A stretch of 64,000 nt of DNA, taken from assembly GCF_007667275.1 (NCBI RefSeq), contig NZ_VDQT01000002.1:1-64000 (forward strand), read 5' to 3'. Each line of letters begins with the position of its first letter. The stretch's first letter is position 1. The position numbers were made by a program, and so were the translations under genes. The stretch comes from Stenotrophomonas rhizophila (GTDB lineage: Bacteria > Pseudomonadota > Gammaproteobacteria > Xanthomonadales > Xanthomonadaceae). Shown here in pieces: positions 48,856-57,935 of the stretch. The notes under the pieces are model-generated. The model saw nothing but the letters and a program-made list of their open reading frames with translations. It was not told the DNA's origin and made no database searches.

Positions 48856-50727
48856 TTACGCGTCCCACCGGATCGGTCGGCTGCCGCTGAGGTGCACCCA
48901 CCCGGCGGCCATCGCCTCTTCCGGGTTTCCCAGCACCGCATACAGATGCGGTGCCTGGGTGCCGTCTTCGCCCCACAGCCCCGCCCACGCATTGCGTCCG
49001 CTCTGGCGGGCGCCCTGCAACGCACGATCGGCCGCGCGCAGGCTGTCATCCGGCTGCGCCGGCGCGTCACCGAACAACGGCAGCGGCGCCATCCCCACGC
49101 TGGCGGTGAGGGTCAGGTGCTCGCCGGTTGCCAGGTCAACCACCAGCCGCTCGATCGCCAGCCGCAGGTGCCCGGCCAGGGCCTGCGCCGCCTCCGCGCT
49201 GGTATCGTGGCGCGCGACCAGGAAGGCGGCGCCGCCCCAGCGTGCCAGCAGATCGTGCCGGTCGCAGGCCGCATGCAGGCACTCACCCACGGCACGCAGC
49301 ACGCTGTCGCCGGCCGCTTGTCCGTGGCGCTCGTTCAGCGCTTTGAAGTCGTCCAGTTCGATCAGCAGCAACGCACTTCGCGCCGCACCGCCGTGGTCTG
49401 CGGCGCGTTCGTCGAGCCTGCGCTCGGCTTCGCGGCGGTTGGGCAGGCCGGTGACGGTGTCGGTGCGGCTGAGCGCGGTGAGTTGGCCGCGCTGCTGGCG
49501 CAGCCGCAGCACCAGCACCGTGGCAATCACCGCGACGGCGAGGAAGGCGACCACTGCGCTGTTGCGCAGTACGCGCACGCGGCCCAGGTCCTGTTCCGCA
49601 TTCACCTGGGCCGGGTCGATGCTGCGTTCGGCCGAGGCCTGCAGCCGGGCCAGCTGGCCAAGGGTCTCGCCCTTGCTGCGCGCCTGGTCCATCGCACGCC
49701 CCTTGCGCAGGTACTCCAGCGCCTGCGTACGATCGCCCAGCAGGGTGTGGATGTCGCCGAGCAGGTCCAGCCCGTTGCGCACTTCCTCGACGAATCGCCC
49801 TCGCTCGGCCACCGCCTGTGCTTCGGTCGCCAGCGGCAACGCTGCGGCGGCGGCGCCGCGATCCATCGCCAGCCGGGCCAGGCGCTGCAGGGTCACCACC
49901 TGGCCCTGTGGATCCTGCGTCGCCTGCCAGGCCACTACGCTGCGCAGGCCTGCTTCGGCGGCATCGCGTTTCCCTGTCATGCGCAGGATCTCGGCGCGGT
50001 GGCTGGCGATGCGATGCAGGAACACCTCCTGCCCGCTCAGCCGTGTCCCGATCGCTTCGGCGCGCCTGAACGCTGCGGACGCCTCGTCATTCCGCTGCAG
50101 CATCAGCAGCGCGTAGCCGTAGTTGTAGTACAGGATCAGGTCGCCCGGATTGGGCGGCCGGTGCAGGTGGTCGCTGAGCTGGGTGGCTTTTTTCAGATAC
50201 GCCAGTGCGCCTTCGGCATCGCCCATGGCGTCGCCCCGGATCATCGCGATCTGCATCAACGCGCCGATCTGGCCATGCACGTCGCGCTGCCGTACCGCAT
50301 CGTCGAGCAGGGTGCCGGTCAAACCGAGCGCGCGTTCATGGTCGCCGCGCCACAGCAGCAGGTGCGCGGCCATCGTGCGGGCGCGCTGGATATCGTCTTC
50401 GCTGGCGTCGTCGCGCGCTGCGGCCGCGAGCAGGCGGTCGGGCAGCTCGGTGGTCTGGTCCAGCTGGCCCAGCGCCCGCAGGGCCACGCCGAGGCACCCG
50501 ACCGCGCCTATTTCCATCGAGGTGGACAGCGACGGCGCTGCCAGCAGGCTGCGTGCGAGCTGCAGCGAGGCCTGTGGTTCGCTGGTGAGCAGGGCATGGC
50601 ACTGCTCCACCTTGGCCATCTGCGGCGCCGCGTCGAGCGGGCGCTGCGCGAGTGCGGGCAGCGCGGCCAGGAACGGCAGGACGGCAAGCGCAGTCAGTCC
50701 GCGCCGGACTAGCGACAACATAGGCAT
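48856..50727 (-). CDS. TPR protein with degenerate GGDEF domain
   Basis: 623 residues with a signal peptide (about 1-27). A periplasmic helical repeat region of TPR type (40-370, for example GDLILYYNYGYALLMLQRND) is followed by one membrane span (about 405-425) and a cytoplasmic GGDEF domain. The domain start (LTALSRTDTVTGLPNRREAE) is conserved, but the active-site loop reads WGGAAF where GG[D/E]EF is expected, so both catalytic acidic residues are lost. It probably cannot make c-di-GMP and may instead bind GTP or act as a scaffold. It is divergent from a histidine kinase gene; about 100 bases between them hold an AT-rich CTAATATA element. Confidence 0.85.
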   Translation of the reverse strand: MPMLSLVRRGLTALAVLPFLAALPALAQRPLDAAPQMAKVEQCHALLTSEPQASLQLARSLLAAPSLSTSMEIGAVGCLGVALRALGQLDQTTELPDRLLAAAARDDASEDDIQRARTMAAHLLLWRGDHERALGLTGTLLDDAVRQRDVHGQIGALMQIAMIRGDAMGDAEGALAYLKKATQLSDHLHRPPNPGDLILYYNYGYALLMLQRNDEASAAFRRAEAIGTRLSGQEVFLHRIASHRAEILRMTGKRDAAEAGLRSVVAWQATQDPQGQVVTLQRLARLAMDRGAAAAALPLATEAQAVAERGRFVEEVRNGLDLLGDIHTLLGDRTQALEYLRKGRAMDQARSKGETLGQLARLQASAERSIDPAQVNAEQDLGRVRVLRNSAVVAFLAVAVIATVLVLRLRQQRGQLTALSRTDTVTGLPNRREAERRLDERAADHGGAARSALLLIELDDFKALNERHGQAAGDSVLRAVGECLHAACDRHDLLARWGGAAFLVARHDTSAEAAQALAGHLRLAIERLVVDLATGEHLTLTASVGMAPLPLFGDAPAQPDDSLRAADRALQGARQSGRNAWAGLWGEDGTQAPHLYAVLGNPEEAMAAGWVHLSGSRPIRWDA

Positions 50728-50830
50728 GGCGACAACGACTTCCCCGGTCGAGTGCAGACGATCTACAGCGCACTGCTAATATACCCATGTTGCCGCCGCG
50801 CGCCGGCGCCGCCCGCCCATTTCCTGCCGC

Positions 50831-52177
50831 ATGCCCGAGCCGTCGCCTTCCGTCCGCGCCGCCGTCGCTGAACGCCCCACCGGGCTGGGTCGGCGCACCG
50901 ATGCCATGCTGGGCGGGCTGCTGCTGCTGGTGGGGCTGTACCACGTGGTACTGGCCGCCTGGATGGCGGCGCGGCTGGGGACCGGACTGGACATGATGGT
51001 CCCGGCCATGGCCGCCTCCCACCTGCTGCTGTGCCTGCTGTGCACGATCGAACACCGTGCCGGCCGCACCCTGCATGCGGCGGCGACCTTCCTCGTCGGT
51101 GAACTGCTGCTGCTGGTCCTGGCCTACGGGTACTGGGGCCTGGCCGCCCAGCTGCGGGTGCAGCTGGTGCAACTGCTGCCGTTGCTGCTGGTCGCGGCGG
51201 TGCTTGGCCGCCGGCCGCTGGCCTGGACCGCCGCGTGGCTGTGTGGGCTGATGGCGTTGGGTGGCTGGGTCGATGCGGCCGCGGCCCTGTTCCGCACCGA
51301 GCGCGTGCTGCACGCGACCACCGACCTGGCAGTGTCGGCCTTCGGAACGGTCATGGCCGCCTGGCTGCTCCACCACAGTGTCACCGGCCTGCGCGAAAGC
51401 CTGCAGGAGGCCCGCCAGCGCAGCGACGAACTGGCCCGCAAGCGCGATGAGCTGCAGGTGGAGATGCAGGCGCGCGAGCGCTCGCGCGACCAGCTTGTGC
51501 ACGCCATGAAGATGGACAACGTCGGTCGCCTGGCCAGCGGCATCGCGCACGACTTCAACCACCTGCTGGCGCTGATCCAGGGCTATGTGGCCAAGGCGCG
51601 GCGCAGCGAGGGCGAGGCGCTGCACGCCGCCCTGCAGGGCGCGGATTCGGCGACCCGGCGGGCCAGCGCGGCCAGCCGGCGGCTGCTGGATTTCAGCCGG
51701 CTCGAGCCCGGCCGGCCGCAGCTGCTGGACGCTGCAGCCACGCTGGCCGCGGTGGCGCCCACCCTGCAGCAGGTGTTCGGTGAGCGCGTGCAGTGCGAAG
51801 TGGAAACCGGCGACGTGCGGCGGTTGATCCACTTCGACCCGGCACAGCTCGAATCGATCCTGCTCAGCCTGGCGGTCAACGCCAGCCATGCCATGCCCGA
51901 CGGTGGCCGGTTCACGCTGCGGCTGCAGCCGCCCGACAGTGATGGGCGGCTGGTACTGCAGCTGCAGGACACCGGCCAGGGCATGAGCGAAGCGGTGCGC
52001 GCGCGCTGCCTGGAGCCGTTCTTCACCACCAAGCCGGTCGGGCAGGGCACCGGCCTGGGCTTGGCGGTGACCGCCAGCCTGGTCGAGGCGGCCGGCGGTG
52101 CGGTGCAGGTGCACAGCCGCCCGGGCGAAGGCACCCGGATCGACCTGCAGCTGCCCTCGCGTCCACTGGCGGCGTGA
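50831..52177 (+). CDS. Membrane sensor histidine kinase
   Basis: 448 residues. About six membrane helices (25-180) are followed by a coiled coil (185-225) and the kinase core. His240 sits in GRLASGIAHDFNHLLALIQG, the N box is NASHAMPDGG, and the ATP-binding glycine boxes are LQDTGQGMS and GTGLGLAVTAS. There is no receiver domain. It is encoded 45 bases upstream of the CrbS-like hybrid kinase on the same strand and is probably in its operon. The family resembles NtrB-like kinases in the H box. A TAATAT sequence at 50777 could be the -10 box. Signal and partner are unknown; CrbR is a plausible target. Confidence 0.87.
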   Translation: MPEPSPSVRAAVAERPTGLGRRTDAMLGGLLLLVGLYHVVLAAWMAARLGTGLDMMVPAMAASHLLLCLLCTIEHRAGRTLHAAATFLVGELLLLVLAYGYWGLAAQLRVQLVQLLPLLLVAAVLGRRPLAWTAAWLCGLMALGGWVDAAAALFRTERVLHATTDLAVSAFGTVMAAWLLHHSVTGLRESLQEARQRSDELARKRDELQVEMQARERSRDQLVHAMKMDNVGRLASGIAHDFNHLLALIQGYVAKARRSEGEALHAALQGADSATRRASAASRRLLDFSRLEPGRPQLLDAAATLAAVAPTLQQVFGERVQCEVETGDVRRLIHFDPAQLESILLSLAVNASHAMPDGGRFTLRLQPPDSDGRLVLQLQDTGQGMSEAVRARCLEPFFTTKPVGQGTGLGLAVTASLVEAAGGAVQVHSRPGEGTRIDLQLPSRPLAA

Positions 52178-52222
52178 GCAGGCGCGTGCAGCGGCTACAC
52201 TGCGGCCTGCGCTTGCGGAAAC

Positions 52223-55200
52223 ATGCCCGTGGTTTCTAGCTGGATCCTGCTGCTGGTGTCGGTGGCCTATGCCGCGCTGCTGTTTGGCGTGGCCTGGTGG
52301 GGCGACCGACGCCCGATGTACCCCGACCGCCCGTGGCTGCGCCCGGTGGTGTACAGCCTGGCGCTGGCGGTGTACTGCTCGTCGTGGACCTTCTACGGCG
52401 CGGTGGGCACTGCGGTGCGCAACGGCATCGGCTACCTGCCGATCTACCTCGGCCCGCTGCTGCTGCTGATGTTCGGCTGGCGCATCATCGAACGGCTGGC
52501 GCTGATCGCACGCAGCCAGAACGTGGTCTCCATCGCCGACTTCATCTCTTCCCGCTTCGGCCGCTCGCGGCGGCTGGCCGCGCTGGTGGCGGTGATCGCG
52601 CTGATCGGCATCATTCCCTACCTTGCGCTGCAGTACAAAGCGGTAGCGATGAGCCTGCAGGTGCTGACCGGCCATGACGGCCCAACCGGGTACTTCAGCG
52701 ACCCGGCGCTGTACGTGGCGCTGTTGATGGCGCTGTTCGCCACCCTGTTCGGCACCCGCCAGGTGGACGCCACCGAACACCATCACGGCATGATGCTGGC
52801 GATCGCGCTGGAGTCGATGATCAAGCTGATCGCGATGGTGGCGCTGGGGCTGTTCGCCTACCTGTGGCTGGCCGACCGCGGCGAAACCGTGGTGCGCAGC
52901 GCGCACACGCTGTTCACCGGCCTGCCGCCGGTGGGGTTCATTTCGCAGACCCTGCTCAGCTTCCTGGCGATCATCTGCCTGCCGCGCCAGTTCCACGTGG
53001 CCGTGGTGGAATGCGGCGATGTGCGCGACGTACGCCGCGCGCGCTGGATGTTCGGTGGTTACCTGGTGGTGATCTCGGCCATGGTGATCCCGATCGCCAC
53101 TGCCGGCGTGACCCTGTTCGGCACCGGCGGCAGCGTCGCCGACGACAGCATGGTGCTGGCCCTGCCGCTGGCCGAGGGTCGCAAGTTCCTGGCCCTGGTG
53201 GCCTACGTGGGCGGCTTCTCTGCTGCCACCGGCATGGTCATCGTGGCCTCCATCGCGCTGGCCACCATGGTCAGCAACGACCTGGTGATGCCGGTGCTGC
53301 TGCGCCGCAGTGGCGACCACGAAGAAGCGGCCGACGTAGCGTCGCGGGTGCTGTGGATCCGCCGCCTGGCGATCCTGCTGCTGGCGATGGCGGCCTACAG
53401 CTACTACCGCGGCAGCAGCAACGACAGCACCCTGGCCTCGTACGGGCTGATGGCCTTCGCGGCAGTGGCGCAGTTCGCGCCCGGGCTGATCGGGGGCTTG
53501 TACTGGCGTGGCGCCAGCCGTCGCGGCGTGGAGGCCGGCATCCTGCTCGGCTTCGGCACCTGGATCTACACCCTGCTGCTGCCGGCACTGACCCATGCCG
53601 CGTGGATGGACGCGGGCTGGCTCAGCGACGGTCCGTTCGGCATCGCCTGGCTGCGGCCGCAGGGGCTGTTCGGCATGACCAGCTGGGACCCGCTTACCCA
53701 CGGCACGTTCTGGTCGCTGCTGGTCAATGCCGCGGCGATGCTGCTGGTGTCCGTGCGCTGGCGCCCGGGCGTGGACGAGCGCCTGCGCGCCGCGCCGTTC
53801 CTGGACCCGTATGCCGAGCGGCCCTCGGTGGCCGGCGCATGGCCGGGCCACGTGCACGTGGGTGACCTGCTGGCGCTGGCGTCGCGCGTGGTCGGCGACC
53901 GCCACGCGCGCCGATCATTCTTCGAACAGGCGCAGTCGCTCGGTAGCGAACTGCAGGCGTCGGCGGCCGCCGACCGCGCCTGGGTGCAGTTCACCGAGCG
54001 CCTGCTGGCTGCGTCGATCGGCGCGGCCTCGGCGCGCCTGCTGCTGACCAGCCTGCTGCGCGGCTCGGGCATGGACCTGGGCGAGGTGGTGGCGGTGCTG
54101 GACGAGGCCGGCCAGGAGCTGCGCTTCAATCGCGAGATCCTGTCCACCACGCTGGAAAACATCAGTGCCGGCGTCAGCGTGGTCGACCCGGACATGCGCC
54201 TGACCGCCTGGAACCGCCGCTACCAGCAGATGTTCGGCTATCCCGACGGCATGCTGTACGTGGGCCGGCCGGTGGCCGACCTGATCCGTTACAACGCCGA
54301 GCGCGGCGAGCTGGGCGAGGGCGACATCGACGTGCAGATCAACCGCCGCATCGGCTACATGCGTGCCGGTTCGCCGCACATCTTCGAACGTACCCGCAGC
54401 GACGGCCGGGTGATCGAAATGCGCGGCCAGGCGTTGCCCGGCGGCGGCTACGTCACCAGTTACAACGACATCACCGATTACAAGCACGCCGAGAACGCGC
54501 TGCTGGAAGCCAACGAAACCCTGGAACAGCGCGTGGCCGAGCGCTCGCACGAAGCCGAAGTGGCGCAGCAGTCCAAGACCCGCTTCCTGGCCGCGATCAG
54601 CCACGACGTGCTGCAGCCGTTGAACGCGGCGCGCCTGTTCGCGTCGGCGCTGCGCGACAGCCACCACAACAACGACGAACAGCGCCACCTGGCCGAACGC
54701 GTGGATGCCTCGCTGCGTGCGGCCGAAGAACTGCTGGACGGCCTGCTGGACGTATCGCGGCTGGATGCCGGCGGCCTGCACCCGGTGATCGGCGACTTCG
54801 ACGTCAGCCTGCTGATGCGCGAACTGGCCGCACAGTACTCGCCGGTGGCGGCCGGGCGCGGCCTGCGCCTGGACCTGTTCGCGCGCCCGGCCTGGGTGCG
54901 CAGCGACCGTCGCCTGCTGCGCCGGGTGCTGCAGAATTTCATGGCCAATGCCCTGCGCTACACCCGCCAGGGCCGCATCGTGCTGGCGGTGCGCCACCGC
55001 GGCGAGGAGATCGAGCTGCAGGTGTGGGACACCGGTCCGGGCATTCCCGAGCACCACATGCAGCAGATCTTCAACGAGTTCCACCGCTACCAGCAGCCGT
55101 TCGACTGGGGCGAGCAGGGGCTGGGACTGGGCCTGTCGATCTGCCAGCGCATCTCGCGCCTGCTCGACCATCGGCTCAATGCGCGCAGCCAGGTTGGCAG

Positions 55201-55675
55201 CGGCAGCATGTTCTCGATCCTGCTGCCACGCGCGCAGGTGCCGGAGCTGCCGCCCAGCGATGCGGCGACGGCCCCGCCCGAGCACGCCACGCGCACCGAT
55301 TCGCTGGCCGGCATGCGGGTGCTGTGCGTGGACAACGACCAGGAGATCCTCGACGGCATGCGCGCGCTGCTCGGCCGCTGGCAGGTACAGGTGATCACCG
55401 CCAGCACCGTGGACCAGGCGTTGGACGAGGTGATGGCACAGCCGGACGTGATGCTGGTGGACTACCACCTGCACGACCGCCTGGACGGGCTGGATACGCT
55501 GGTGGCGCTGCGCGAGCGGGCCGGGAGCGACATCCCCGGCGCCCTGCTCACCGCGGATGGCCGCGACGAGCTCAAGCGGATGGCGCGCGAACGCGGTTAT
55601 CGCCTGCTGACCAAGCCGATCAAGCCAGCCTCGCTGCGCGCCTACCTGGCGGCGCACTCGACCCTGAAAGGGTGA
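52223..55675 (+). CDS. crbS: SSF-fused hybrid histidine kinase, CrbS-like
   Basis: 1150 residues. The first 530 or so form a sodium:solute-symporter (PutP/SSF) domain with about 13 membrane helices, for example YCSSWTFYGAVGTAVRNGIGY and the YKAVAMSLQVLTG segment. A PAS domain (about 640-750), a coiled coil and the kinase follow, with His794 in RFLAAISHDVLQPLNAARLF, the N box FMANALRYT and DTGPGIPEHH. The C-terminal receiver has Asp1080 in VMLVDYHLHD. This architecture is that of CrbS and NahK-type regulators, which in Vibrio and Pseudomonas act with CrbR to turn on acetyl-CoA synthetase. Both crbR and acs lie 2.3-5 kb downstream, which supports the name. Confidence 0.88.
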   Translation: MPVVSSWILLLVSVAYAALLFGVAWWGDRRPMYPDRPWLRPVVYSLALAVYCSSWTFYGAVGTAVRNGIGYLPIYLGPLLLLMFGWRIIERLALIARSQNVVSIADFISSRFGRSRRLAALVAVIALIGIIPYLALQYKAVAMSLQVLTGHDGPTGYFSDPALYVALLMALFATLFGTRQVDATEHHHGMMLAIALESMIKLIAMVALGLFAYLWLADRGETVVRSAHTLFTGLPPVGFISQTLLSFLAIICLPRQFHVAVVECGDVRDVRRARWMFGGYLVVISAMVIPIATAGVTLFGTGGSVADDSMVLALPLAEGRKFLALVAYVGGFSAATGMVIVASIALATMVSNDLVMPVLLRRSGDHEEAADVASRVLWIRRLAILLLAMAAYSYYRGSSNDSTLASYGLMAFAAVAQFAPGLIGGLYWRGASRRGVEAGILLGFGTWIYTLLLPALTHAAWMDAGWLSDGPFGIAWLRPQGLFGMTSWDPLTHGTFWSLLVNAAAMLLVSVRWRPGVDERLRAAPFLDPYAERPSVAGAWPGHVHVGDLLALASRVVGDRHARRSFFEQAQSLGSELQASAAADRAWVQFTERLLAASIGAASARLLLTSLLRGSGMDLGEVVAVLDEAGQELRFNREILSTTLENISAGVSVVDPDMRLTAWNRRYQQMFGYPDGMLYVGRPVADLIRYNAERGELGEGDIDVQINRRIGYMRAGSPHIFERTRSDGRVIEMRGQALPGGGYVTSYNDITDYKHAENALLEANETLEQRVAERSHEAEVAQQSKTRFLAAISHDVLQPLNAARLFASALRDSHHNNDEQRHLAERVDASLRAAEELLDGLLDVSRLDAGGLHPVIGDFDVSLLMRELAAQYSPVAAGRGLRLDLFARPAWVRSDRRLLRRVLQNFMANALRYTRQGRIVLAVRHRGEEIELQVWDTGPGIPEHHMQQIFNEFHRYQQPFDWGEQGLGLGLSICQRISRLLDHRLNARSQVGSGSMFSILLPRAQVPELPPSDAATAPPEHATRTDSLAGMRVLCVDNDQEILDGMRALLGRWQVQVITASTVDQALDEVMAQPDVMLVDYHLHDRLDGLDTLVALRERAGSDIPGALLTADGRDELKRMARERGYRLLTKPIKPASLRAYLAAHSTLKG

Positions 55676-55750
55676 AGCCGACAGGCGCGGCCCGGCCGCG
55701 CCGGCAGGCTGGCTATGCTGCGCGGCCTATACCCGTACTGCGGAGTTGCC

Positions 55751-56878
55751 GTGCCCGTTCCCTCGCTGCGTTCAATCCTGGCCACGCCGCTGCATTCGCC
55801 GTGGGCCGTGCCACTCGGGTGCAGCGTGGGAGCGCTGACGGGCGGCGCGGTCTCGCTGACCTTCTCACTGGCCTTCCGCAGCTGCGCCAACATCGTACCG
55901 GATGCCTTGATCGGAGGCTGGTTGGGCATCGGCTGGACCAACGTGCAGCGCTATCTGGACCCGGGCAAGGCGATGGCGCCGCTGCAGCCGCATGAGCGCG
56001 CGCTGGTCGATTACCCGGGCGTGCGCCAGCTGCTGCACGACGCCGGTACCAGCGTGGACGACCTGGACGCGTTGAAGCGGCTGGCCGATCAGCTGGAGCG
56101 GGATTTCAGCCGGGTGACCGGTGAGTTCAACGCGTACTGCCGCAGCCGCCAGGTGCCGCCGAATCCACTCATCGGTGGAGTCATCCGCCATTTCTGCCTG
56201 ACCCATTTCCGCGACCGTGCGGTCATGCTGGTGGCCAAGCGCAGCGCGACGGCGTGTTATCTGGTGGCGGCGCGCGAAGGGCAGGCCCCGGCGATCGGCG
56301 AGGCGCTGAACCGGGAAGGCACCCGTGCCGGCACCGTGCTGCGGCAGCTGCACTGCCCGTACCTGCGGGTGGATCTTGCCAATTCCGCGCTGCGTGATGC
56401 GCAGGCGTTCACCACCGACGAATGCGAGGGCGAGATGCGCGTGCATTCGTTGCATGAGCGAGCCCGGGAAACCGTGGAAACGCTGGCGACCAGTCCGCTG
56501 GTGGATGTCACCCATCGCCGACTGCCGCGGCGCCGGTACGTGAGCCACGCCAGCGCCGCGCCCGTGGCGGACATCCCCGCGCCAGCAGGCGCCGACCGCG
56601 AACGGATCATCCGGGGGCCGCTGCTGCGCGCAAAGATTGCCGGACTGCCTGCGGGCAATCGTACCTGCAGGGAACTGAGACGGATCGAACAGGACCTCGC
56701 AGCGAACCGTCCGTGCGGCCATCCGGTGCGTTACCAAGGCAGGAACTACCTTGCCATCGACATCCACTTTGCGGGCCGGCAGAGTCCCGGCCGCAATGTG
56801 TGGCGGCTTCTGCACCGCAAAGGCCCGGCCGGGCATGAACTGGTCGACATCGTCGACTACCACGATCCACGCAGCTGA
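55751..56878 (+). CDS. Hypothetical protein with N-terminal glycine-rich hydrophobic region
   Basis: 375 residues, no family recognised. The GTG at 55751 was chosen because CGGAG sits 5-10 bases upstream. Residues about 18-60 are hydrophobic and Gly-rich (WAVPLGCSVGALTGGAVSL), like a membrane-inserting stretch. A helical middle follows, and the C-terminal 90 residues look like a separate small domain (CGHPVRYQGRNYLAIDIHF, GRNVWRLLHRKGPAGHELVD, IVDYHD) rich in His, Arg and Asp. That layout is reminiscent of effector or toxin C-terminal domains, but no catalytic set can be named. It follows crbS by 75 bases and converges on mntP. Confidence 0.65.
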   Translation: MPVPSLRSILATPLHSPWAVPLGCSVGALTGGAVSLTFSLAFRSCANIVPDALIGGWLGIGWTNVQRYLDPGKAMAPLQPHERALVDYPGVRQLLHDAGTSVDDLDALKRLADQLERDFSRVTGEFNAYCRSRQVPPNPLIGGVIRHFCLTHFRDRAVMLVAKRSATACYLVAAREGQAPAIGEALNREGTRAGTVLRQLHCPYLRVDLANSALRDAQAFTTDECEGEMRVHSLHERARETVETLATSPLVDVTHRRLPRRRYVSHASAAPVADIPAPAGADRERIIRGPLLRAKIAGLPAGNRTCRELRRIEQDLAANRPCGHPVRYQGRNYLAIDIHFAGRQSPGRNVWRLLHRKGPAGHELVDIVDYHDPRS

Positions 56879-56899
56879 GGCCAGGCCGCCCGACGGCGC

Positions 56900-57478
56900 T
56901 CAGCCGACGGCGCCGCTGAGGTGTTCATACAGGATGGCGCTGCCGACGATGATCAGGATCACGCCGCCGGCGATCTCCGCGCGCTTGCCAATCAGGTTGC
57001 CGAGTACCCGCCCCAGCATGATGCCGGTGGTGACCATCACCAGCGTGCACAGGCCGATCACCGCCGCCATCACCCCGATATGCACATCCAGGAACGCCAG
57101 GCCCACGCCGACGGCCAGGGCATCGATGCTGGTGGCGAAGCCGGTGACGGCCAGGTGCCAGAAACCGTGGTGCTTGTCGGGGTCGTCGCTGTCAGCGGCC
57201 GGGTCGTGCCGCACGCCGTTGATGATCATGTGCACGCCCAGCGCGCCGAGCAGCACGAAGGCGATCCAGTGGTCGAAGGCCTGCACGTAGGACGACGCAG
57301 CGTGGCCGAGCAGCCAGCCGATCACCGGGGTAACGCCTTCGATCACGCCGAAGATGAGGCCGGCCCGCAGGGCATCGGGAAAGCGCGGCCTGCGCATGGC
57401 AGCGCCTTTGCCGATCGCCGCAGCGAACGCATCGGTGGACATGGCAAAGCCGATCAATAACATCGAAATGGGGGACAT
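56900..57478 (-). CDS. mntP: Manganese exporter MntP
   Basis: 192 residues with six membrane helices arranged as two similar halves. Each half has the conserved acidic metal-site motif: [15 protein letters not shown] in the first and [16 protein letters not shown] in the second. MntP pumps excess Mn2+ out of the cytoplasm. The leader contains a yybP-ykoY manganese riboswitch, which confirms the assignment and explains its regulation. The ATG at 57478 gives the canonical [14 protein letters not shown] start, but no clear Shine-Dalgarno precedes it; the region is covered by a long stem-loop. Confidence 0.95.
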   Translation of the reverse strand: MSPISMLLIGFAMSTDAFAAAIGKGAAMRRPRFPDALRAGLIFGVIEGVTPVIGWLLGHAASSYVQAFDHWIAFVLLGALGVHMIINGVRHDPAADSDDPDKHHGFWHLAVTGFATSIDALAVGVGLAFLDVHIGVMAAVIGLCTLVMVTTGIMLGRVLGNLIGKRAEIAGGVILIIVGSAILYEHLSGAVG

Positions 57479-57481
57479 CAC

Positions 57482-57540
57482 ACGACAGTGCAGGTTGGGC
57501 GACGGCGGACAACGGCCCACGTTCGCGCCCAACCTGTCGT
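57482..57540 (-). promoter_or_regulatory. Stem-loop between riboswitch and mntP start
   Basis: CAGGTTGGGCG (57491-57501) and CGCCCAACCTG (57526-57536) are perfect 11-base arms, and flanking bases (ACGACAG / CTGTCGT) extend the stem with a small bulge. It ends only four bases before the mntP ATG and probably forms the expression platform through which the riboswitch controls translation. Confidence 0.65.
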
Positions 57541-57555
57541 TGCGCACGCGGACCG

Positions 57556-57657
57556 CTGGTCTCGCCAACCATCACTGGCTGCCCGCACCACGGCGCACTG
57601 GCCGAGCATGTTGATACGGGCGTTTCCTTCAGCAGGAAACAGGCTACTCCCCAAGGG
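57556..57657 (-). ncRNA. yybP-ykoY manganese riboswitch
   Basis: Read on the minus strand, the leader starts CCTTGGGGAGTAGCC, has a GTTTCC/GGAAAC hairpin, the central CCCGTATCAACATGCTCGG, another GC-rich hairpin and ends GATGGTTGGCGAGACC. The GGGGAGTAG and GGCGAGACC blocks and their spacing of about 90 bases are the conserved core of the yybP-ykoY class, which binds Mn2+ and typically controls mntP. It lies about 80 bases before the mntP start. Confidence 0.88.
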
Positions 57658-57730
57658 GACGCGAAGCTTATCACCGCGGATGCGGTTCATCGCCCAAACC
57701 ACCGAATTGCGCAGGGCATGCTGGGATGTA

Positions 57731-57900
57731 TAGCTTCGGCTATAAGCCGAAGCAGGTAGAGCGGACTGTTAGTCCGCTGCATGTCTCCGCAGCCGGGGGT
57801 AGAGCGGACTGTTAGTCCGCTGCATGTCTCCGCAGCCGAAGGTAGAGCGGACTGTTAGTCCGCTGCATGTCTCCGCAGCCGACTAACAGTCGGCTCTACC
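57731..57900. repeat. Array of GTAG palindromes with a 43-bp tandem repeat
   Basis: First a hairpin, GCTTCGGCT-ATA-AGCCGAAGC (57733-57753). Then three direct copies starting at 57756, 57799 and 57842 (period 43), each GTAGAGCGGACTGTTAGTCC then GCTGCATGTCTCCGCAGCCG. An inverted partner GCCGACTAACAGTCGGCTCT ends in CTAC (57878-57899). These are SMAG-type elements multiplied in tandem. They occupy the space between crbR and the mntP leader, and their hairpins could stop acs-crbR transcripts from reading into mntP. Confidence 0.88.
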
Positions 57901-57935
57901 GCAGCCACGCAGCCACGCGGCCACGCAATCTGCGA

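Noticed and set aside
57756..57884. CRISPR-like repeats
   Set aside because: The 43-bp units are identical throughout, with no variable spacers. They are tandem GTAG palindromes.
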